Shown piece by piece: positions 53,438 through 62,435 of a DNA stretch of 64,000 bases. The position numbers and the translations under genes were made by a program. Every line of letters begins with the position of its first letter. Within the stretch, counting starts at the first letter, position 1. The notes below the pieces were generated by a model, which searched no databases, was not told the DNA's origin, and worked only from the letters and a program-made list of their open reading frames with translations. This DNA comes from Microbacterium sp. LKL04. Lineage in GTDB: Bacteria; Actinomycetota; Actinomycetes; Actinomycetales; Microbacteriaceae. The DNA lies in contig NZ_LT627736.1 in NCBI RefSeq assembly GCF_900102005.1, forward strand, positions 248,001 to 312,000. Reading direction: 5' to 3'.

Positions 53438-54298
53438 TCAGTTCGCGGGGACGAGCACGCGCAGGGCGTCGACCCACGACGTGGTGGGACGGCCGATGAG
53501 GTCGGTCAGATCGGTCTCGGTGGCGTCGAGCGCGCCGCTCGCGATGCCGGCGTCGAGGGCCACGACGAACCCGACCGTGCCCTCGTCGAGGCCGAACGAT
53601 GCCAGGCGGGCCGCCAGCTCTTCGGGTGTCGCGGGAGCGTAGACGACCTCGCGCCCGAGGACCTCGCCCATCGCCGCGGCGATGTCGGCGTACGTCGCGC
53701 GAGGGCCTGCGAGCTCGTAGGTCCGGCCGATGTGGGCATCGTCGAGCATGACCGCAGCGGCGGCTTCGGCGAAGTCGATCCGCGCGGCAGCCGAGATGGC
53801 GGCATCGCCGACCGCGGCGGAGAGAACTCCGGTCTGCGCAGCCGTGGCGAGGTCGCCGGCCGAGTTCTCGATGTACCAGTTGTTGCGCAGGAGCACGGCG
53901 GGGATGTCGCTGGCCGCGATGGCCTCTTCGGTCGCCTTGTGGTCGGGAGCGAGGACGAGCTCGCTCGTGTCGGCGTGCGAGACGCTCGTGTAGGCCAGCT
54001 TCTTCACGCCGGCGCGCGCGGCCGCCTCGATGACGTTGACGTGGCCGGCCAGGCGTGCGCCCGGGTCGGAGCCCGAGATCAGGAGAACGCTGTCGACGCC
54101 CTCGAGAGCAGTGTCGATCGACTCGGGCACGGTGTAGTCCAGCGGGACGACGCGGACGCCCTTGTCGGCGAGGTCGGCGGCCTTCGCCACGGTGCGTGCG
54201 CCGGCGACGATGCTGTCGGGCGAGACGCCGCGGGCGAGGAGGGCGTCGATGACGAGGTGGCCGAGCTGTCCGCTGGCGGCGGTGACGAGGATGGTCAT
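53438..54298 (-). CDS. NAD(P)H-binding quinone reductase, QorB/NmrA-like
   Basis: This 286-residue atypical SDR starts with ILVTAASGQLGHLVIDALL, an NmrA-type cofactor motif, and has the later RNNWYIENSAG segment typical of QorB. QorB reduces quinones with NADPH. GAAAGGA precedes ATG 54298. The divergent HxlR gene with its operator suggests a redox-switched pair like QorR and its target in Corynebacterium. Confidence 0.92.
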   Translation of the reverse strand: MTILVTAASGQLGHLVIDALLARGVSPDSIVAGARTVAKAADLADKGVRVVPLDYTVPESIDTALEGVDSVLLISGSDPGARLAGHVNVIEAAARAGVKKLAYTSVSHADTSELVLAPDHKATEEAIAASDIPAVLLRNNWYIENSAGDLATAAQTGVLSAAVGDAAISAAARIDFAEAAAAVMLDDAHIGRTYELAGPRATYADIAAAMGEVLGREVVYAPATPEELAARLASFGLDEGTVGFVVALDAGIASGALDATETDLTDLIGRPTTSWVDALRVLVPAN

Positions 54299-54380
54299 GG
54301 CGAGTCCTTTCGGTGATCGGGCGAGATGCGCGACACGAGAGGGAACCCCCGTCGGGGGCCGAAACATTCCTCGAGGAGGG

Positions 54381-54396
54381 TACCCACTTTCAGGTA
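54381..54396. promoter_or_regulatory. HxlR-type operator
   Basis: TACC-N8-GGTA (54381-54384 and 54393-54396) lies between the divergent qorB-like and hxlR-like genes and overlaps the likely -10 of the regulator (TAAGCT). The form suits a dimeric HxlR/QorR protein. Confidence 0.6.
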
Positions 54397-54406
54397 AGCT
54401 GCTGAC

Positions 54407-54769
54407 ATGTCCGTCAGTTACGCGCAGATGCAGCAGGAGTCTCCGGGGATCTTCACGGAGGCCTGCCCCACGCGTACCGTGCTCGACCACATCACGAGCA
54501 AGTGGGGCATCCTCGTCCTCCTCTCACTCACCGATGGCACGCTCCGCTGGGGTGAGCTGCGACGCAGCGTCGACGGCATCAGCGAGAAGATGCTCGCCAC
54601 GACCCTCCGCACCCTCGCCGCCGACGGCCTGGTCGCGCGCACGTCGTACCCCGAGGTCCCGCCGCGCGTCGAGTACTCCTTGACCCCCCGAGGCGTCGAG
54701 CTGATGGAGCGCGTCATGCCGCTCATGACGTGGATTCAGGTCAACGCAGACGACATCGTCCGTCGCTGA
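54407..54769 (+). CDS. HxlR-family (QorR-like) redox regulator
   Basis: This 120-residue winged-helix protein has the HxlR core ITSKWGILVLLSLTDGTLRW and LRRSVDGISEKMLATTLR. Cys20 in ACPTRTVLDHI stands where redox-sensing HxlR proteins keep their reactive cysteine. It is divergent from the QorB-like gene, which it probably represses until quinone or oxidant modifies the Cys. TAAGCT lies 6 nt before the ATG, so the transcript is likely leaderless and autoregulated. Confidence 0.93.
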   Translation: MSVSYAQMQQESPGIFTEACPTRTVLDHITSKWGILVLLSLTDGTLRWGELRRSVDGISEKMLATTLRTLAADGLVARTSYPEVPPRVEYSLTPRGVELMERVMPLMTWIQVNADDIVRR

Positions 54770-54811
54770 GGTCGGGCCCCGGGCATCCGTCAGCGTGTCA
54801 GGATCGAATCC

Positions 54812-55750
54812 ATGACTGCTCTCGGTACGAGTGACCTGACCGTGTTCCCCCTGTCGTTCGGCGGCAACGTCTTCGGCTGGACCGCGGACCGCGACACCTC
54901 CTTCGCCGTCCTCGATGCGTTCACCGCCGCCGGCGGCGACTTCATCGACTCGGCGGACGTCTACAGCGCATGGGCGCCGGGCAACTCCGGCGGCGAGAGC
55001 GAGACGATCCTCGGCGAGTGGCTCGCTTCGCGGCGGCCGTCGGACGTCGTCGTGGCGACGAAGGTGTCGAAGCACCCCGAGTTCCCCGGTCTGTCGGCCG
55101 GCACCGTGCGGGCCGGTGCCGAGGCCTCGCTGAAGCGCCTCGGCGTCGACACGATCGACGTCTACTACGCGCACGCCGAAGACGACGCGACTCCGCTGGC
55201 AGAGACCGTCGCCGCGTTCGGCGCGCTCGTCTCCGACGGCCTCATCCGCTACCCGGCGATCTCGAACTTCTCCGCCGAGAACACCCGGGAGTGGGTGCGC
55301 CTGGCCCGCGAGCAGGGTGTCGCGGAGCCGATCGTCACCCAGCCCCGGTACAACCTCGTCGACCGCGCCATCGAGCGGGCCGTCAAGCCCGCTGCGGAGG
55401 AGCTCGGCCTCACGGTCGTCCCGTACTCGGCCCTGGCCAGCGGGTTCCTCACCGGCAAGTACCGCTCCACCGACGCGTCGGGTCAGACCTCTCCCCGTGC
55501 CGGATCGGCGGCGGCCTACGCGACCCCGGAAGGACTCGCGGTGCTCTCGGTGCTCGATGACGTCGCCGCGGCGCACGACGTGGCCCCGGCATCCGTCGCC
55601 CTCGCCTGGCTGCGCGCGAAGGGCACCGTCCCCATCGCGTCGGCGTCGCGCGTCGACCAGGTGGACGCGCTCATCGCCGGCGCGACGATCGACCTCGCCG
55701 CCGACGAGGTCTCCGCCCTCGATGCGGCGTCCGCTCCGTTCGTCGGCTGA
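54812..55750 (+). CDS. aldo/keto reductase
   Basis: This 312-residue TIM-barrel reductase uses NADPH to reduce aldehydes and ketones. The catalytic tetrad is present: Asp46 and Tyr51 in FIDSADVY, Lys84 in VATKVSKH, His121 in YYAHAEDD. The C-terminal cofactor region includes GTVPIASASRVDQVD. It follows the HxlR gene by 42 bp on the same strand and could be co-regulated, although CAGGAT 7 nt before the ATG points to its own leaderless start. Confidence 0.93.
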   Translation: MTALGTSDLTVFPLSFGGNVFGWTADRDTSFAVLDAFTAAGGDFIDSADVYSAWAPGNSGGESETILGEWLASRRPSDVVVATKVSKHPEFPGLSAGTVRAGAEASLKRLGVDTIDVYYAHAEDDATPLAETVAAFGALVSDGLIRYPAISNFSAENTREWVRLAREQGVAEPIVTQPRYNLVDRAIERAVKPAAEELGLTVVPYSALASGFLTGKYRSTDASGQTSPRAGSAAAYATPEGLAVLSVLDDVAAAHDVAPASVALAWLRAKGTVPIASASRVDQVDALIAGATIDLAADEVSALDAASAPFVG

Positions 55751-55771
55751 CTCCGACGCACGTGGGCGCGG

Positions 55772-56422
55772 TCAGAGCAGGCGTTCCATGCCGGCGATGA
55801 ACGCGTCCACGTCGAACCGGAACTGCGCTTCGCCGTGGTTGTCGACAGCGGCGTCGATGAGTTCGCGCAGAACGGGGTAGCCCCCGGTCGACGCGTCGAG
55901 CGCGTCTCGGAGATGCGCGACCTGCGGATCCTGCGCGGAGTAGCCGGCGGTCACGACCTCGCGCGCGAAGCCCTGGCAGATGCTCATCAGCAGGTGCATG
56001 CCGCGGCTCGTCGTCTCGAGGCCGAAGCCCGCCGCGCGCAGCCGGGCAGCCAGCTCCTCGGCGGGGTCGATGATGGCGAGGTCGTCCGGCGTCGTGAACG
56101 GAAGATGGTCGACCCAGGCGCCGATGTCCATCAGGCTCGAGGACAGTGCTCCCGCGTAGCCGCGGCACGCATCCTGCCAGGTCGAGCCGAGATCGAACTC
56201 CGACGACGAGAACCGGCGACGGAAGGCATCCACCGCGAGCATCTCGAGGAGGCTCTCGCGGTCCGTCACGTGATGGTTGAGTGCCTTCCGGTCGACGCCG
56301 AGGGCGTCGGCGACCTGCTGCATCGTGAGGGTCGCCGGGTCGAGGTCCCGTGCCGCGTTCAGGATGCGCTCTCGGTCGAGCCCTGCTCGCGTGCCGCGAC
56401 CGCGACGGGTCGTTCCGGTCAT
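55772..56422 (-). CDS. TetR-family transcriptional regulator
   Basis: This 216-residue regulator has an N-terminal TetR helix-turn-helix (ILNAARDLDPATLTMQQVAD, then LGVDRKALNHHV) and a helical C-terminal ligand domain like TetR_C class regulators. GGGAG precedes ATG 56422. It is divergent from the SDR gene, and a palindrome in the shared promoter is a likely operator. Confidence 0.93.
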   Translation of the reverse strand: MTGTTRRGRGTRAGLDRERILNAARDLDPATLTMQQVADALGVDRKALNHHVTDRESLLEMLAVDAFRRRFSSSEFDLGSTWQDACRGYAGALSSSLMDIGAWVDHLPFTTPDDLAIIDPAEELAARLRAAGFGLETTSRGMHLLMSICQGFAREVVTAGYSAQDPQVAHLRDALDASTGGYPVLRELIDAAVDNHGEAQFRFDVDAFIAGMERLL

Positions 56423-56431
56423 GAGACTCCC

Positions 56432-56460
56432 TTTTGCGGTGGCGCCGCCGAGAGTATCAT
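56432..56460 (+). promoter_or_regulatory. promoter of the SDR gene
   Basis: TTTTGC (56432-56437) and TATCAT (56455-56460) are 17 bp apart, 40 bp before the SDR start. Confidence 0.6.
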
Positions 56461-56474
56461 TTCCCGGGCGGGAA
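56461..56474. promoter_or_regulatory. likely TetR operator
   Basis: TTCCCG-GG-CGGGAA, a perfect palindrome with 6-bp arms and a 2-bp centre, directly follows the -10 of the SDR promoter and would block transcription if bound by the divergent TetR protein. Confidence 0.65.
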
Positions 56475-56500
56475 TAACCCGCTCAGACGAAGGGACGACC

Positions 56501-57508
56501 ATGACCGACGAGGTTCTCACTGCCGCCACGAGCATCGGCGACTGGCTCGACAGCGACGTAGGCGGTCCGCTCCTGCGCGGGCTGATCGCCGCCGGGGGCG
56601 GAACCGCGGAGTCCCTCGCGCCCGTGCGGGGACTCCCGCTGCAACAGCTCGTCGTCCTCAGTCAGGGCGCCATGCCCCAGGCAGCCGTCGACGACCTCGT
56701 GCGACAGGCGAACGGCGGTGTCATCCCCCAGAGCGAATCGATCGTTGGGGCCGAGCCGACCTCGGCCGGCCGTTTCGCCGGTAGGACCGTGATCGTGACC
56801 GGCGCGGCATCCGGCATCGGTCGGGCCACCGCCGGCCGTCTCGCCCGAGAAGGCGCCCGGGTGATCGCCACCGACATCTCCGCAGACCGCCTCGCCGAGT
56901 TCGCCGCATCGATGCCGGATGCCGACATCGTCACCGTGGCCGGCGACGTCACGACCCAGGAATCCATCGACGCCATCGTCGCCGCGGCCGGAGAGCGGAT
57001 CGACGCGCTCGCCAACGTCGCCGGCATCAACGACGACTTCTCGCCGCTCGGGGAGACATCCGATGCCATGTGGGACCGCGTCATCGCCGTCAACGTCACC
57101 GGCCCGTTCAAGCTGACCCGCGCGGTTCTCCCCGCGATGCTGAAGGCCGGCGCCGGCTCGATCGTCAATGTCGCCAGCGAGGCCGCCCTCCGCGGCAGCG
57201 CCTCGGGCAACGCCTACACGACCAGCAAGCACGCCGTCGTCGGGCTCACCAAGAGCGCGGCCGTCATGTACGGGCCGAAGGGTCTGCGCGTCAACGCCGT
57301 CGCCCCCGGCGGGGTGGCCACCGGCATCCCCTTCCCCCCGAACGTCTCGGAGTACGGCCAGCAGCGCCTCGGTGCGTTCCACGGCACGATGCCCGGCGTC
57401 GCCACCCCGGAGCAGCTCGCCGCATCGATCACGTTCCTGCTCTCGGACGACGGCGTCAACATCAACGGCGTGGTGCTGGCCAGTGACGGCGGGTGGTCGG
57501 CGCAATGA
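56501..57508 (+). CDS. SDR-family oxidoreductase with N-terminal extension
   Basis: This 335-residue protein has a classical short-chain dehydrogenase domain from about residue 93 (TVIVTGAASGIGRATAGRLA; catalytic YTTSK with Ser in the VASEAALRGS stretch; NAVAPGGV). It is preceded by a helical extension of about 90 residues, absent from simple SDRs, with GDWLDSDVGGPLLRG and LPLQQLVVLSQGAMP. The C-terminus GVVLASDGGWSAQ is normal. The substrate is unknown. AGGGA precedes ATG 56501, and the TetR operator sits upstream. Confidence 0.92.
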   Translation: MTDEVLTAATSIGDWLDSDVGGPLLRGLIAAGGGTAESLAPVRGLPLQQLVVLSQGAMPQAAVDDLVRQANGGVIPQSESIVGAEPTSAGRFAGRTVIVTGAASGIGRATAGRLAREGARVIATDISADRLAEFAASMPDADIVTVAGDVTTQESIDAIVAAAGERIDALANVAGINDDFSPLGETSDAMWDRVIAVNVTGPFKLTRAVLPAMLKAGAGSIVNVASEAALRGSASGNAYTTSKHAVVGLTKSAAVMYGPKGLRVNAVAPGGVATGIPFPPNVSEYGQQRLGAFHGTMPGVATPEQLAASITFLLSDDGVNINGVVLASDGGWSAQ

Positions 57509-57544
57509 TCCGAGCGGATGCCGCCCCGCCTCTACGCTGGAGGG

Positions 57545-58276
57545 GTGGCATCCGTCCTGAACATCTCCGCCTACCTCTTCATGCACATCGCGGACCCCGC
57601 GTCGCTGCGTCCTGTGTTGTACGAGCGGGCGGAGGCGCGCGGACTCCGCGGCACGATCCTCCTCGCGGAGGAGGGCATCAACCTTTTCCTGGCGGGACCC
57701 GCCGAGGATGTGCGCGGGTTCGTGGACGAGCTGCGCACAGACGGGCGCTTCGCGTCGCTCACGACGAAGGAGAGCTGGTCGGACGAGCAGCCGTTCCGCA
57801 AGATGCTCGTCAAACACAAGCGCGAGATCATCCGGATGGATCGCCCCACGATCCGTCCTGACGCCGGCCGGGCTCCGGCCGTCGACCCGACGACGCTCCA
57901 CCGCTGGCTCGAGGCCGGCGTCGACGACGACGGGCGCGAGGTCGTGCTGCTGGACACCCGCAACGCGTTCGAAGTCGACCACGGCACATTCTCGGGCGCC
58001 CTCGACTGGCGGATCGATAAGTTCACCGAGTTCCCCGAGGCCGCCGCCGCGCACCGGGACGAGCTCGTCGGCAAGACCGTCGTCAGCTTCTGCACCGGCG
58101 GCATCCGGTGCGAGAAGGCCGCGCTCGTCCTCCGCGAGGACGGAATCGACGCGCGTCAGCTCGAGGGCGGCATCCTCGGCTACTTCGAGCACATCGGCGC
58201 CGACGGGTTCGACGGCGACTGCTTCGTCTTCGACGAGCGTCGCACCGTCGACGCGTCGCTGCAGCCCACGGGCTGA
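57545..58276 (+). CDS. trhO: tRNA uridine(34) hydroxylase / rhodanese-domain protein TrhO
   Basis: This 243-residue protein is a TrhO (YceA, UPF0176) homologue that makes 5-hydroxyuridine at tRNA position 34. An N-terminal acylphosphatase-like domain has GTILLAEEGINLFLAG, and the rhodanese domain has VVLLDTRNAFEVDHGTF. The catalytic loop FCTGGIRCEKA contains Cys183 and Cys189. GTG 57545 has GGAGG and also TACGCT 6 nt upstream; the longer frame to 57518 adds no conserved residues. Confidence 0.93.
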   Translation: MASVLNISAYLFMHIADPASLRPVLYERAEARGLRGTILLAEEGINLFLAGPAEDVRGFVDELRTDGRFASLTTKESWSDEQPFRKMLVKHKREIIRMDRPTIRPDAGRAPAVDPTTLHRWLEAGVDDDGREVVLLDTRNAFEVDHGTFSGALDWRIDKFTEFPEAAAAHRDELVGKTVVSFCTGGIRCEKAALVLREDGIDARQLEGGILGYFEHIGADGFDGDCFVFDERRTVDASLQPTG

Positions 58277-58308
58277 CCCGCGTCGGACGTCGGCGCTAGC
58301 CTCGTGCC

Positions 58309-59388
58309 ATGCACCGGCTCACGAGGGACGAGGCGCGCCGCATCGCGGTGCGCGCGCAGCTGCTCGACGCGGATCGTCCCGGCGACGTCGTCGAAGTGGC
58401 GGAGCAGATCGCCGCGATCAAGATCGACCCGACCGCCGTCATCGCCCCCAGCGAGCAGTCGATCTGCTGGTCGCGGATCGGGTGGGCGTACGAGCCCGGC
58501 CAGCTGTCGAAGGCCGTCGAGGGCGATCGGCTGCTGTTCGAGTACGACGGGCACTTCCGCCCGGCATCCCTCCTCCCCGCTCTGCGCGCGATCATGCCGA
58601 GCCGCCGCCTGAGCGCCGCGACGGCGGCCTATCTCGAGGCGAATGCCGCCTTCCGCGCCGAGATCCTGCGCCGCCTCGACCGCGACGGTCCCCTGCCGGC
58701 ATCGGAGATCCCCGACACGAGCGCGGTCCAGGCGAAGAACGAGAGCGGCTGGTACGGGGCGAACCAAGTGCCGCGGATGCTGGAACTGATGTCGTACCTC
58801 GGCGACGTCGCGATCAGTGGTCGCCTCGGACGGCAGCGGGTGTGGGACCTGCCCGAACGCGTCTACGGGGCGACGGATGCCGCGATGAGCCCGTCCGACG
58901 CCGAGGAGGCACTCGCGGGCCGGCGCCTGCAGGCCCTCGGCATCGCGCGGCAGAAGTCGCCGTGGTCCGGCGTCGGCACGGCCGGCGAGGAAGCCGAGGT
59001 GGAGGGGAGCTCGTGGCGCTGGCGCGTCGACCCCGAGGCGATCGCGGCCCTGGACGACGACCCGGGCGGGCGCGCGGCGATCCTCAACCCGTACGACCGG
59101 ATGCTCTTCGACCGGCCGCGCCTGACCGAGCTGTTCGACTTCACCTTCGTCCTCGAGCAGTTCAAGCCCAAGCATCAGCGGGTCTACGGCTACTTCGCGC
59201 ATCCGATCCTCGTCGGCGACCGTTTCGTCGCGCTCCTCGACGCAGCGCTCGACGAGAAGAAGGAGACGCTCGTGGTCGCCGCGGTCCACGAGCTCGCCCC
59301 GCTCGACGCGGACGAACGCGAGATGGTGCACGCCGAGATCCGGGACCTCGGCGAATGGCTCGGGGTCCCGGTCCGCGGACTGGAGTGA
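58309..59388 (+). CDS. winged-helix DNA-binding protein (YcaQ/HTH_42 family)
   Basis: This 359-residue protein belongs to the winged-helix family that includes YcaQ/AlkX, a glycosylase that unhooks DNA crosslinks. The family features seen are the early LTRDEARRIAVRAQLLDADRP, a QSICWSRIGW motif and the central LNPYDRMLFDRPR segment. A DNA repair role is plausible, but not every member is active. TAGCCT lies 6 nt before the ATG, so the start is probably leaderless. The stop is 6 bp from the convergent mannosidase stop. Confidence 0.88.
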   Translation: MHRLTRDEARRIAVRAQLLDADRPGDVVEVAEQIAAIKIDPTAVIAPSEQSICWSRIGWAYEPGQLSKAVEGDRLLFEYDGHFRPASLLPALRAIMPSRRLSAATAAYLEANAAFRAEILRRLDRDGPLPASEIPDTSAVQAKNESGWYGANQVPRMLELMSYLGDVAISGRLGRQRVWDLPERVYGATDAAMSPSDAEEALAGRRLQALGIARQKSPWSGVGTAGEEAEVEGSSWRWRVDPEAIAALDDDPGGRAAILNPYDRMLFDRPRLTELFDFTFVLEQFKPKHQRVYGYFAHPILVGDRFVALLDAALDEKKETLVVAAVHELAPLDADEREMVHAEIRDLGEWLGVPVRGLE

Positions 59389-59394
59389 GACGGG

Positions 59395-62388
59395 TCAGCG
59401 CGCCAGGCGCAGGGTGACCAGCTGGAACGGCGACAGGTCGAGGCGGACCGTCCCGGTCGTCTCGCGGAGCGCCGTCGACTCGATCTCCCGCTCGAGCAGA
59501 TCGGTCTGCGTGACGGCCGTCACCGCGAACCCTGCCGTCACCCGCGCCGTGCGGGACGACCCGAGCCCCTCGTAGAGTCGCACGATCACGTCGCCGGAAC
59601 CGTCGTCGGCCAGCTTGACCGCCTCGACGACCACGCCCGGGTCGTCCAGCGTCAGCAGGGGCGCGACCTCATCCGCGCCGCGCACGGCGACAGGGGGCAG
59701 ATTGAGGCGGAGCCCCTCGCCGATCGCGTCGGCGACCGTCGCGGACGGCAGGAGCGAGACCCGGAACTCGTGCGCCCCCTGGTCGGCCTCCGGGTCGGGG
59801 AACAGCGGAGCCCGAACGAGCGTCACGCGGGCGACCGTCCGTGCACCACCGTCGGCGCCCGGCGCGCGCTGCACGTCGTGACCGTAGGACGAGTCGTTGG
59901 CGACGGCGACCCCGTACCCGCCCTCGACGACGCGGATCCAGCGGTGCGCGACGGTCTCGAACTTGGCGGCATCCCATGTCGTGTTCGCGTGCACCGGGCG
60001 GGAGACGTGACCGAACTGGATCTCGGACTCGGCCCGTTCGGCGCGCACACGGAGGGGGAAGGCGATCTTCAGCATCTTCTGACGTTCGTGCCAGTCGAGC
60101 CGCAGGGCGATCTCGAGTGCGCCGGAGAACGGGTCGACGCTGTAGCGCTGCTCCAGCTCCGAGGAGCCGAACCGCCGGTGCACGACGAGGTCTGCACCGT
60201 CCGCGACGATCTCGACGACATCGGCGAGGGTCGTCCCGAGGGTGCCGTCCTCGGCGTCGATGTTCCAGGCGTCCCACTCGCGGGGCGTGTCGCGGAACAG
60301 CTGCAGCACGCCGGCGGGGAACGCCGGGTCGATGAGCTCCCGGCCGGTGGTGAGGTCGACGGCGCCCACGACGAGCCCGCGACCGTCGATCGCCCAGTGG
60401 AACCGTTCGTGCCGGAACGACCACCCGTCGCCGTCCCGTTCGGGAACGACGGGGAGGACGGATGCCGCCTCCGCGACGCCCAGCGCCGGGGCTCCGGCCA
60501 GCGGCATCGGCGCGGCGTTCACCGTGAGTGCGCGGTCGCCCTCGCCGGTGAGCGAACGCACCGCGGTGTCGATGATCTCCTGCAGCTCGGCGGCGACGCG
60601 CGCATAGGTCGCCTCGGCCTCCTGGTGCACCCAGGCGATCGAGGTGCCGGGCAGGATGTCGTGGAACTGGTGGAGCAGCACCGTCTGCCAGAGCGATCGC
60701 AGCTGTCCAGCCGGGTACGGCGCACCCGTGCGGACCGTGTCGACGGTCGCCCACAGCTCGGCCGCGCGGAGGAGATGCTCGCTGCGGCGGTTGCCGCGCT
60801 TCGTGCGCGCCTGCGCGCTGTAGGTGCCCCGGTGGTATTCGAGGTAGAGCTCACCCGACCAGACCGGCGGTTCCGTGTACTCCGCCTCGGCGTCGCTGAA
60901 GAACTGCGAGGGTGATCCGAGGCGGACGCGCGGCGACCCCTCGAGGTCTGCGGTGCGCCGCGCCGCCGCGATCATCTCGCGGGTCGGACCGCCGCCCCCG
61001 TCCCCCCACCCGAACGGGACGAGGGAGTGCGAGGCGTCCGCCTTCTCGGCGAACTGGCGTTCGGCGAGGGCGAGCTCGGCCGCCGACAGTTCGGAGTTGT
61101 ACGTGTCAACCGGGGGGAAGTGCGTGAACACGCGGGTTCCGTCGATGCCCTCCCACAGGAAGGTGTGGTGCGGCATCCGGTTCGTCTCGTTCCACGAGAT
61201 CTTCTGCGTGAGGAACCATCGCGACCCGGCGGCGGTGATGATCTGGGGGAGCGCGGCGGAGTATCCGAACGAGTCCGGCAGCCAGACCTCGAGTGGCTCG
61301 ACGCCGAACTCCTCGAGGAAGAACCGCTTGCCCTCGACGAATTGACGCGCGAGGGCTTCGGAGCCGGGCATGTTCGTGTCCGATTCGACCCACATGCCCC
61401 CGACCGGGGCGAAGCGTCCGGCGGCGACGGCATCCTTCATCCGTCCGAACAGCTCGGGGTAGTGCTCCTTCATCCAGGCGTACTGCTGCGCCGACGACGC
61501 GGCGAAGACGAAGTCGTCCTCGGTGCGCATGAGGTCCAGGACGTTGGAGAAGGTGCGCGCCACCTTGCGCACCGTCTCGCGGATCGGCCAGAGCCAGGCG
61601 GAGTCGATGTGGGCGTGACCGACGGCGGTCAGCTGATGCGAAGACGGGGATGCCGGGGCTGCGAGCACGGCGCGGAGCGCGGCCCGACCCGCCGCGGCGG
61701 TGCCGGCGACGTCGTCGGGGTCGACCGCGTCGACGGCGCGTCCGAGCGCCGCGAGCACGCGGGCGTGGCGGGTGCGGTCCGGCTCGAGCTCGTCGACGAG
61801 GCCGCGGAGCGTCCAGATGTCCTGCTGCAGCTCCCACACGGTCTGATCGAGCAGGCCGAGATCGAGCCGTCGCAGCCGGTAGATCGGCTCGTCGCCGGCG
61901 GTGGCACGGTCGCCGAGGGGGGTCGCGGCGAAGGTGAAGGTCCCGGCGACGCTGGGGTTGCCGGCGGCTTCGATCCACAGGTCGATCACGTCGCCGTCGA
62001 TCGGCACGGCGGCGTTCCGGGGTTCGATGGCCTTGACGATCGACCCGTCGGGGCGGAAGACGAGAGCTTCGGCTTGGAAGCCGGGACCGGAAGAGTCGAA
62101 CCCGAGGTCGACGACGATCTCGGGACGCGTTCCCGGAGTGTCGCGCCAGGATGCCGGAACGCTGCCGGTGACGTGGAACCAGACCGTGCCCCACGGCCGC
62201 CCCCACGCGGTGCCCACCGGGACGGGGGCATAGTCCTGCGCGACCGCCTCGGCGAACGGCACGGGCTCGCCCGGGACCTCCCACGCCGTGATGTCCAGCG
62301 GAGCCGTGTCGCGGTAGAGCGCGGGGATCAGTCGGTCGCCGGCGAGCCGGTCGACCCGTTGCAGTGCGAGTCGGTCGTTGCGATGCAT
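59395..62388 (-). CDS. alpha-mannosidase, glycoside hydrolase family 38
   Basis: This 997-residue enzyme removes alpha-linked mannose from glycans with a retaining mechanism. The catalytic domain shows the zinc site VGHAHIDSAWLW (His260, Asp262) and WLPDSFGYS with the nucleophile Asp372. A beta-sandwich domain with the family's HEFRVSLLP segment follows. There is no signal peptide, so it acts in the cytoplasm on imported oligosaccharides. The upstream CUT1 permease genes on the same strand fit a mannose-glycan use locus. No strong ribosome binding site precedes ATG 62388, but it is the only well-placed start. Confidence 0.94.
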   Translation of the reverse strand: MHRNDRLALQRVDRLAGDRLIPALYRDTAPLDITAWEVPGEPVPFAEAVAQDYAPVPVGTAWGRPWGTVWFHVTGSVPASWRDTPGTRPEIVVDLGFDSSGPGFQAEALVFRPDGSIVKAIEPRNAAVPIDGDVIDLWIEAAGNPSVAGTFTFAATPLGDRATAGDEPIYRLRRLDLGLLDQTVWELQQDIWTLRGLVDELEPDRTRHARVLAALGRAVDAVDPDDVAGTAAAGRAALRAVLAAPASPSSHQLTAVGHAHIDSAWLWPIRETVRKVARTFSNVLDLMRTEDDFVFAASSAQQYAWMKEHYPELFGRMKDAVAAGRFAPVGGMWVESDTNMPGSEALARQFVEGKRFFLEEFGVEPLEVWLPDSFGYSAALPQIITAAGSRWFLTQKISWNETNRMPHHTFLWEGIDGTRVFTHFPPVDTYNSELSAAELALAERQFAEKADASHSLVPFGWGDGGGGPTREMIAAARRTADLEGSPRVRLGSPSQFFSDAEAEYTEPPVWSGELYLEYHRGTYSAQARTKRGNRRSEHLLRAAELWATVDTVRTGAPYPAGQLRSLWQTVLLHQFHDILPGTSIAWVHQEAEATYARVAAELQEIIDTAVRSLTGEGDRALTVNAAPMPLAGAPALGVAEAASVLPVVPERDGDGWSFRHERFHWAIDGRGLVVGAVDLTTGRELIDPAFPAGVLQLFRDTPREWDAWNIDAEDGTLGTTLADVVEIVADGADLVVHRRFGSSELEQRYSVDPFSGALEIALRLDWHERQKMLKIAFPLRVRAERAESEIQFGHVSRPVHANTTWDAAKFETVAHRWIRVVEGGYGVAVANDSSYGHDVQRAPGADGGARTVARVTLVRAPLFPDPEADQGAHEFRVSLLPSATVADAIGEGLRLNLPPVAVRGADEVAPLLTLDDPGVVVEAVKLADDGSGDVIVRLYEGLGSSRTARVTAGFAVTAVTQTDLLEREIESTALRETTGTVRLDLSPFQLVTLRLAR

Positions 62389-62435
62389 GGAGGACGTCTT
62401 TCGGGAGAGGTTCGGCGGGAGAGGGGCTGTTCGGG

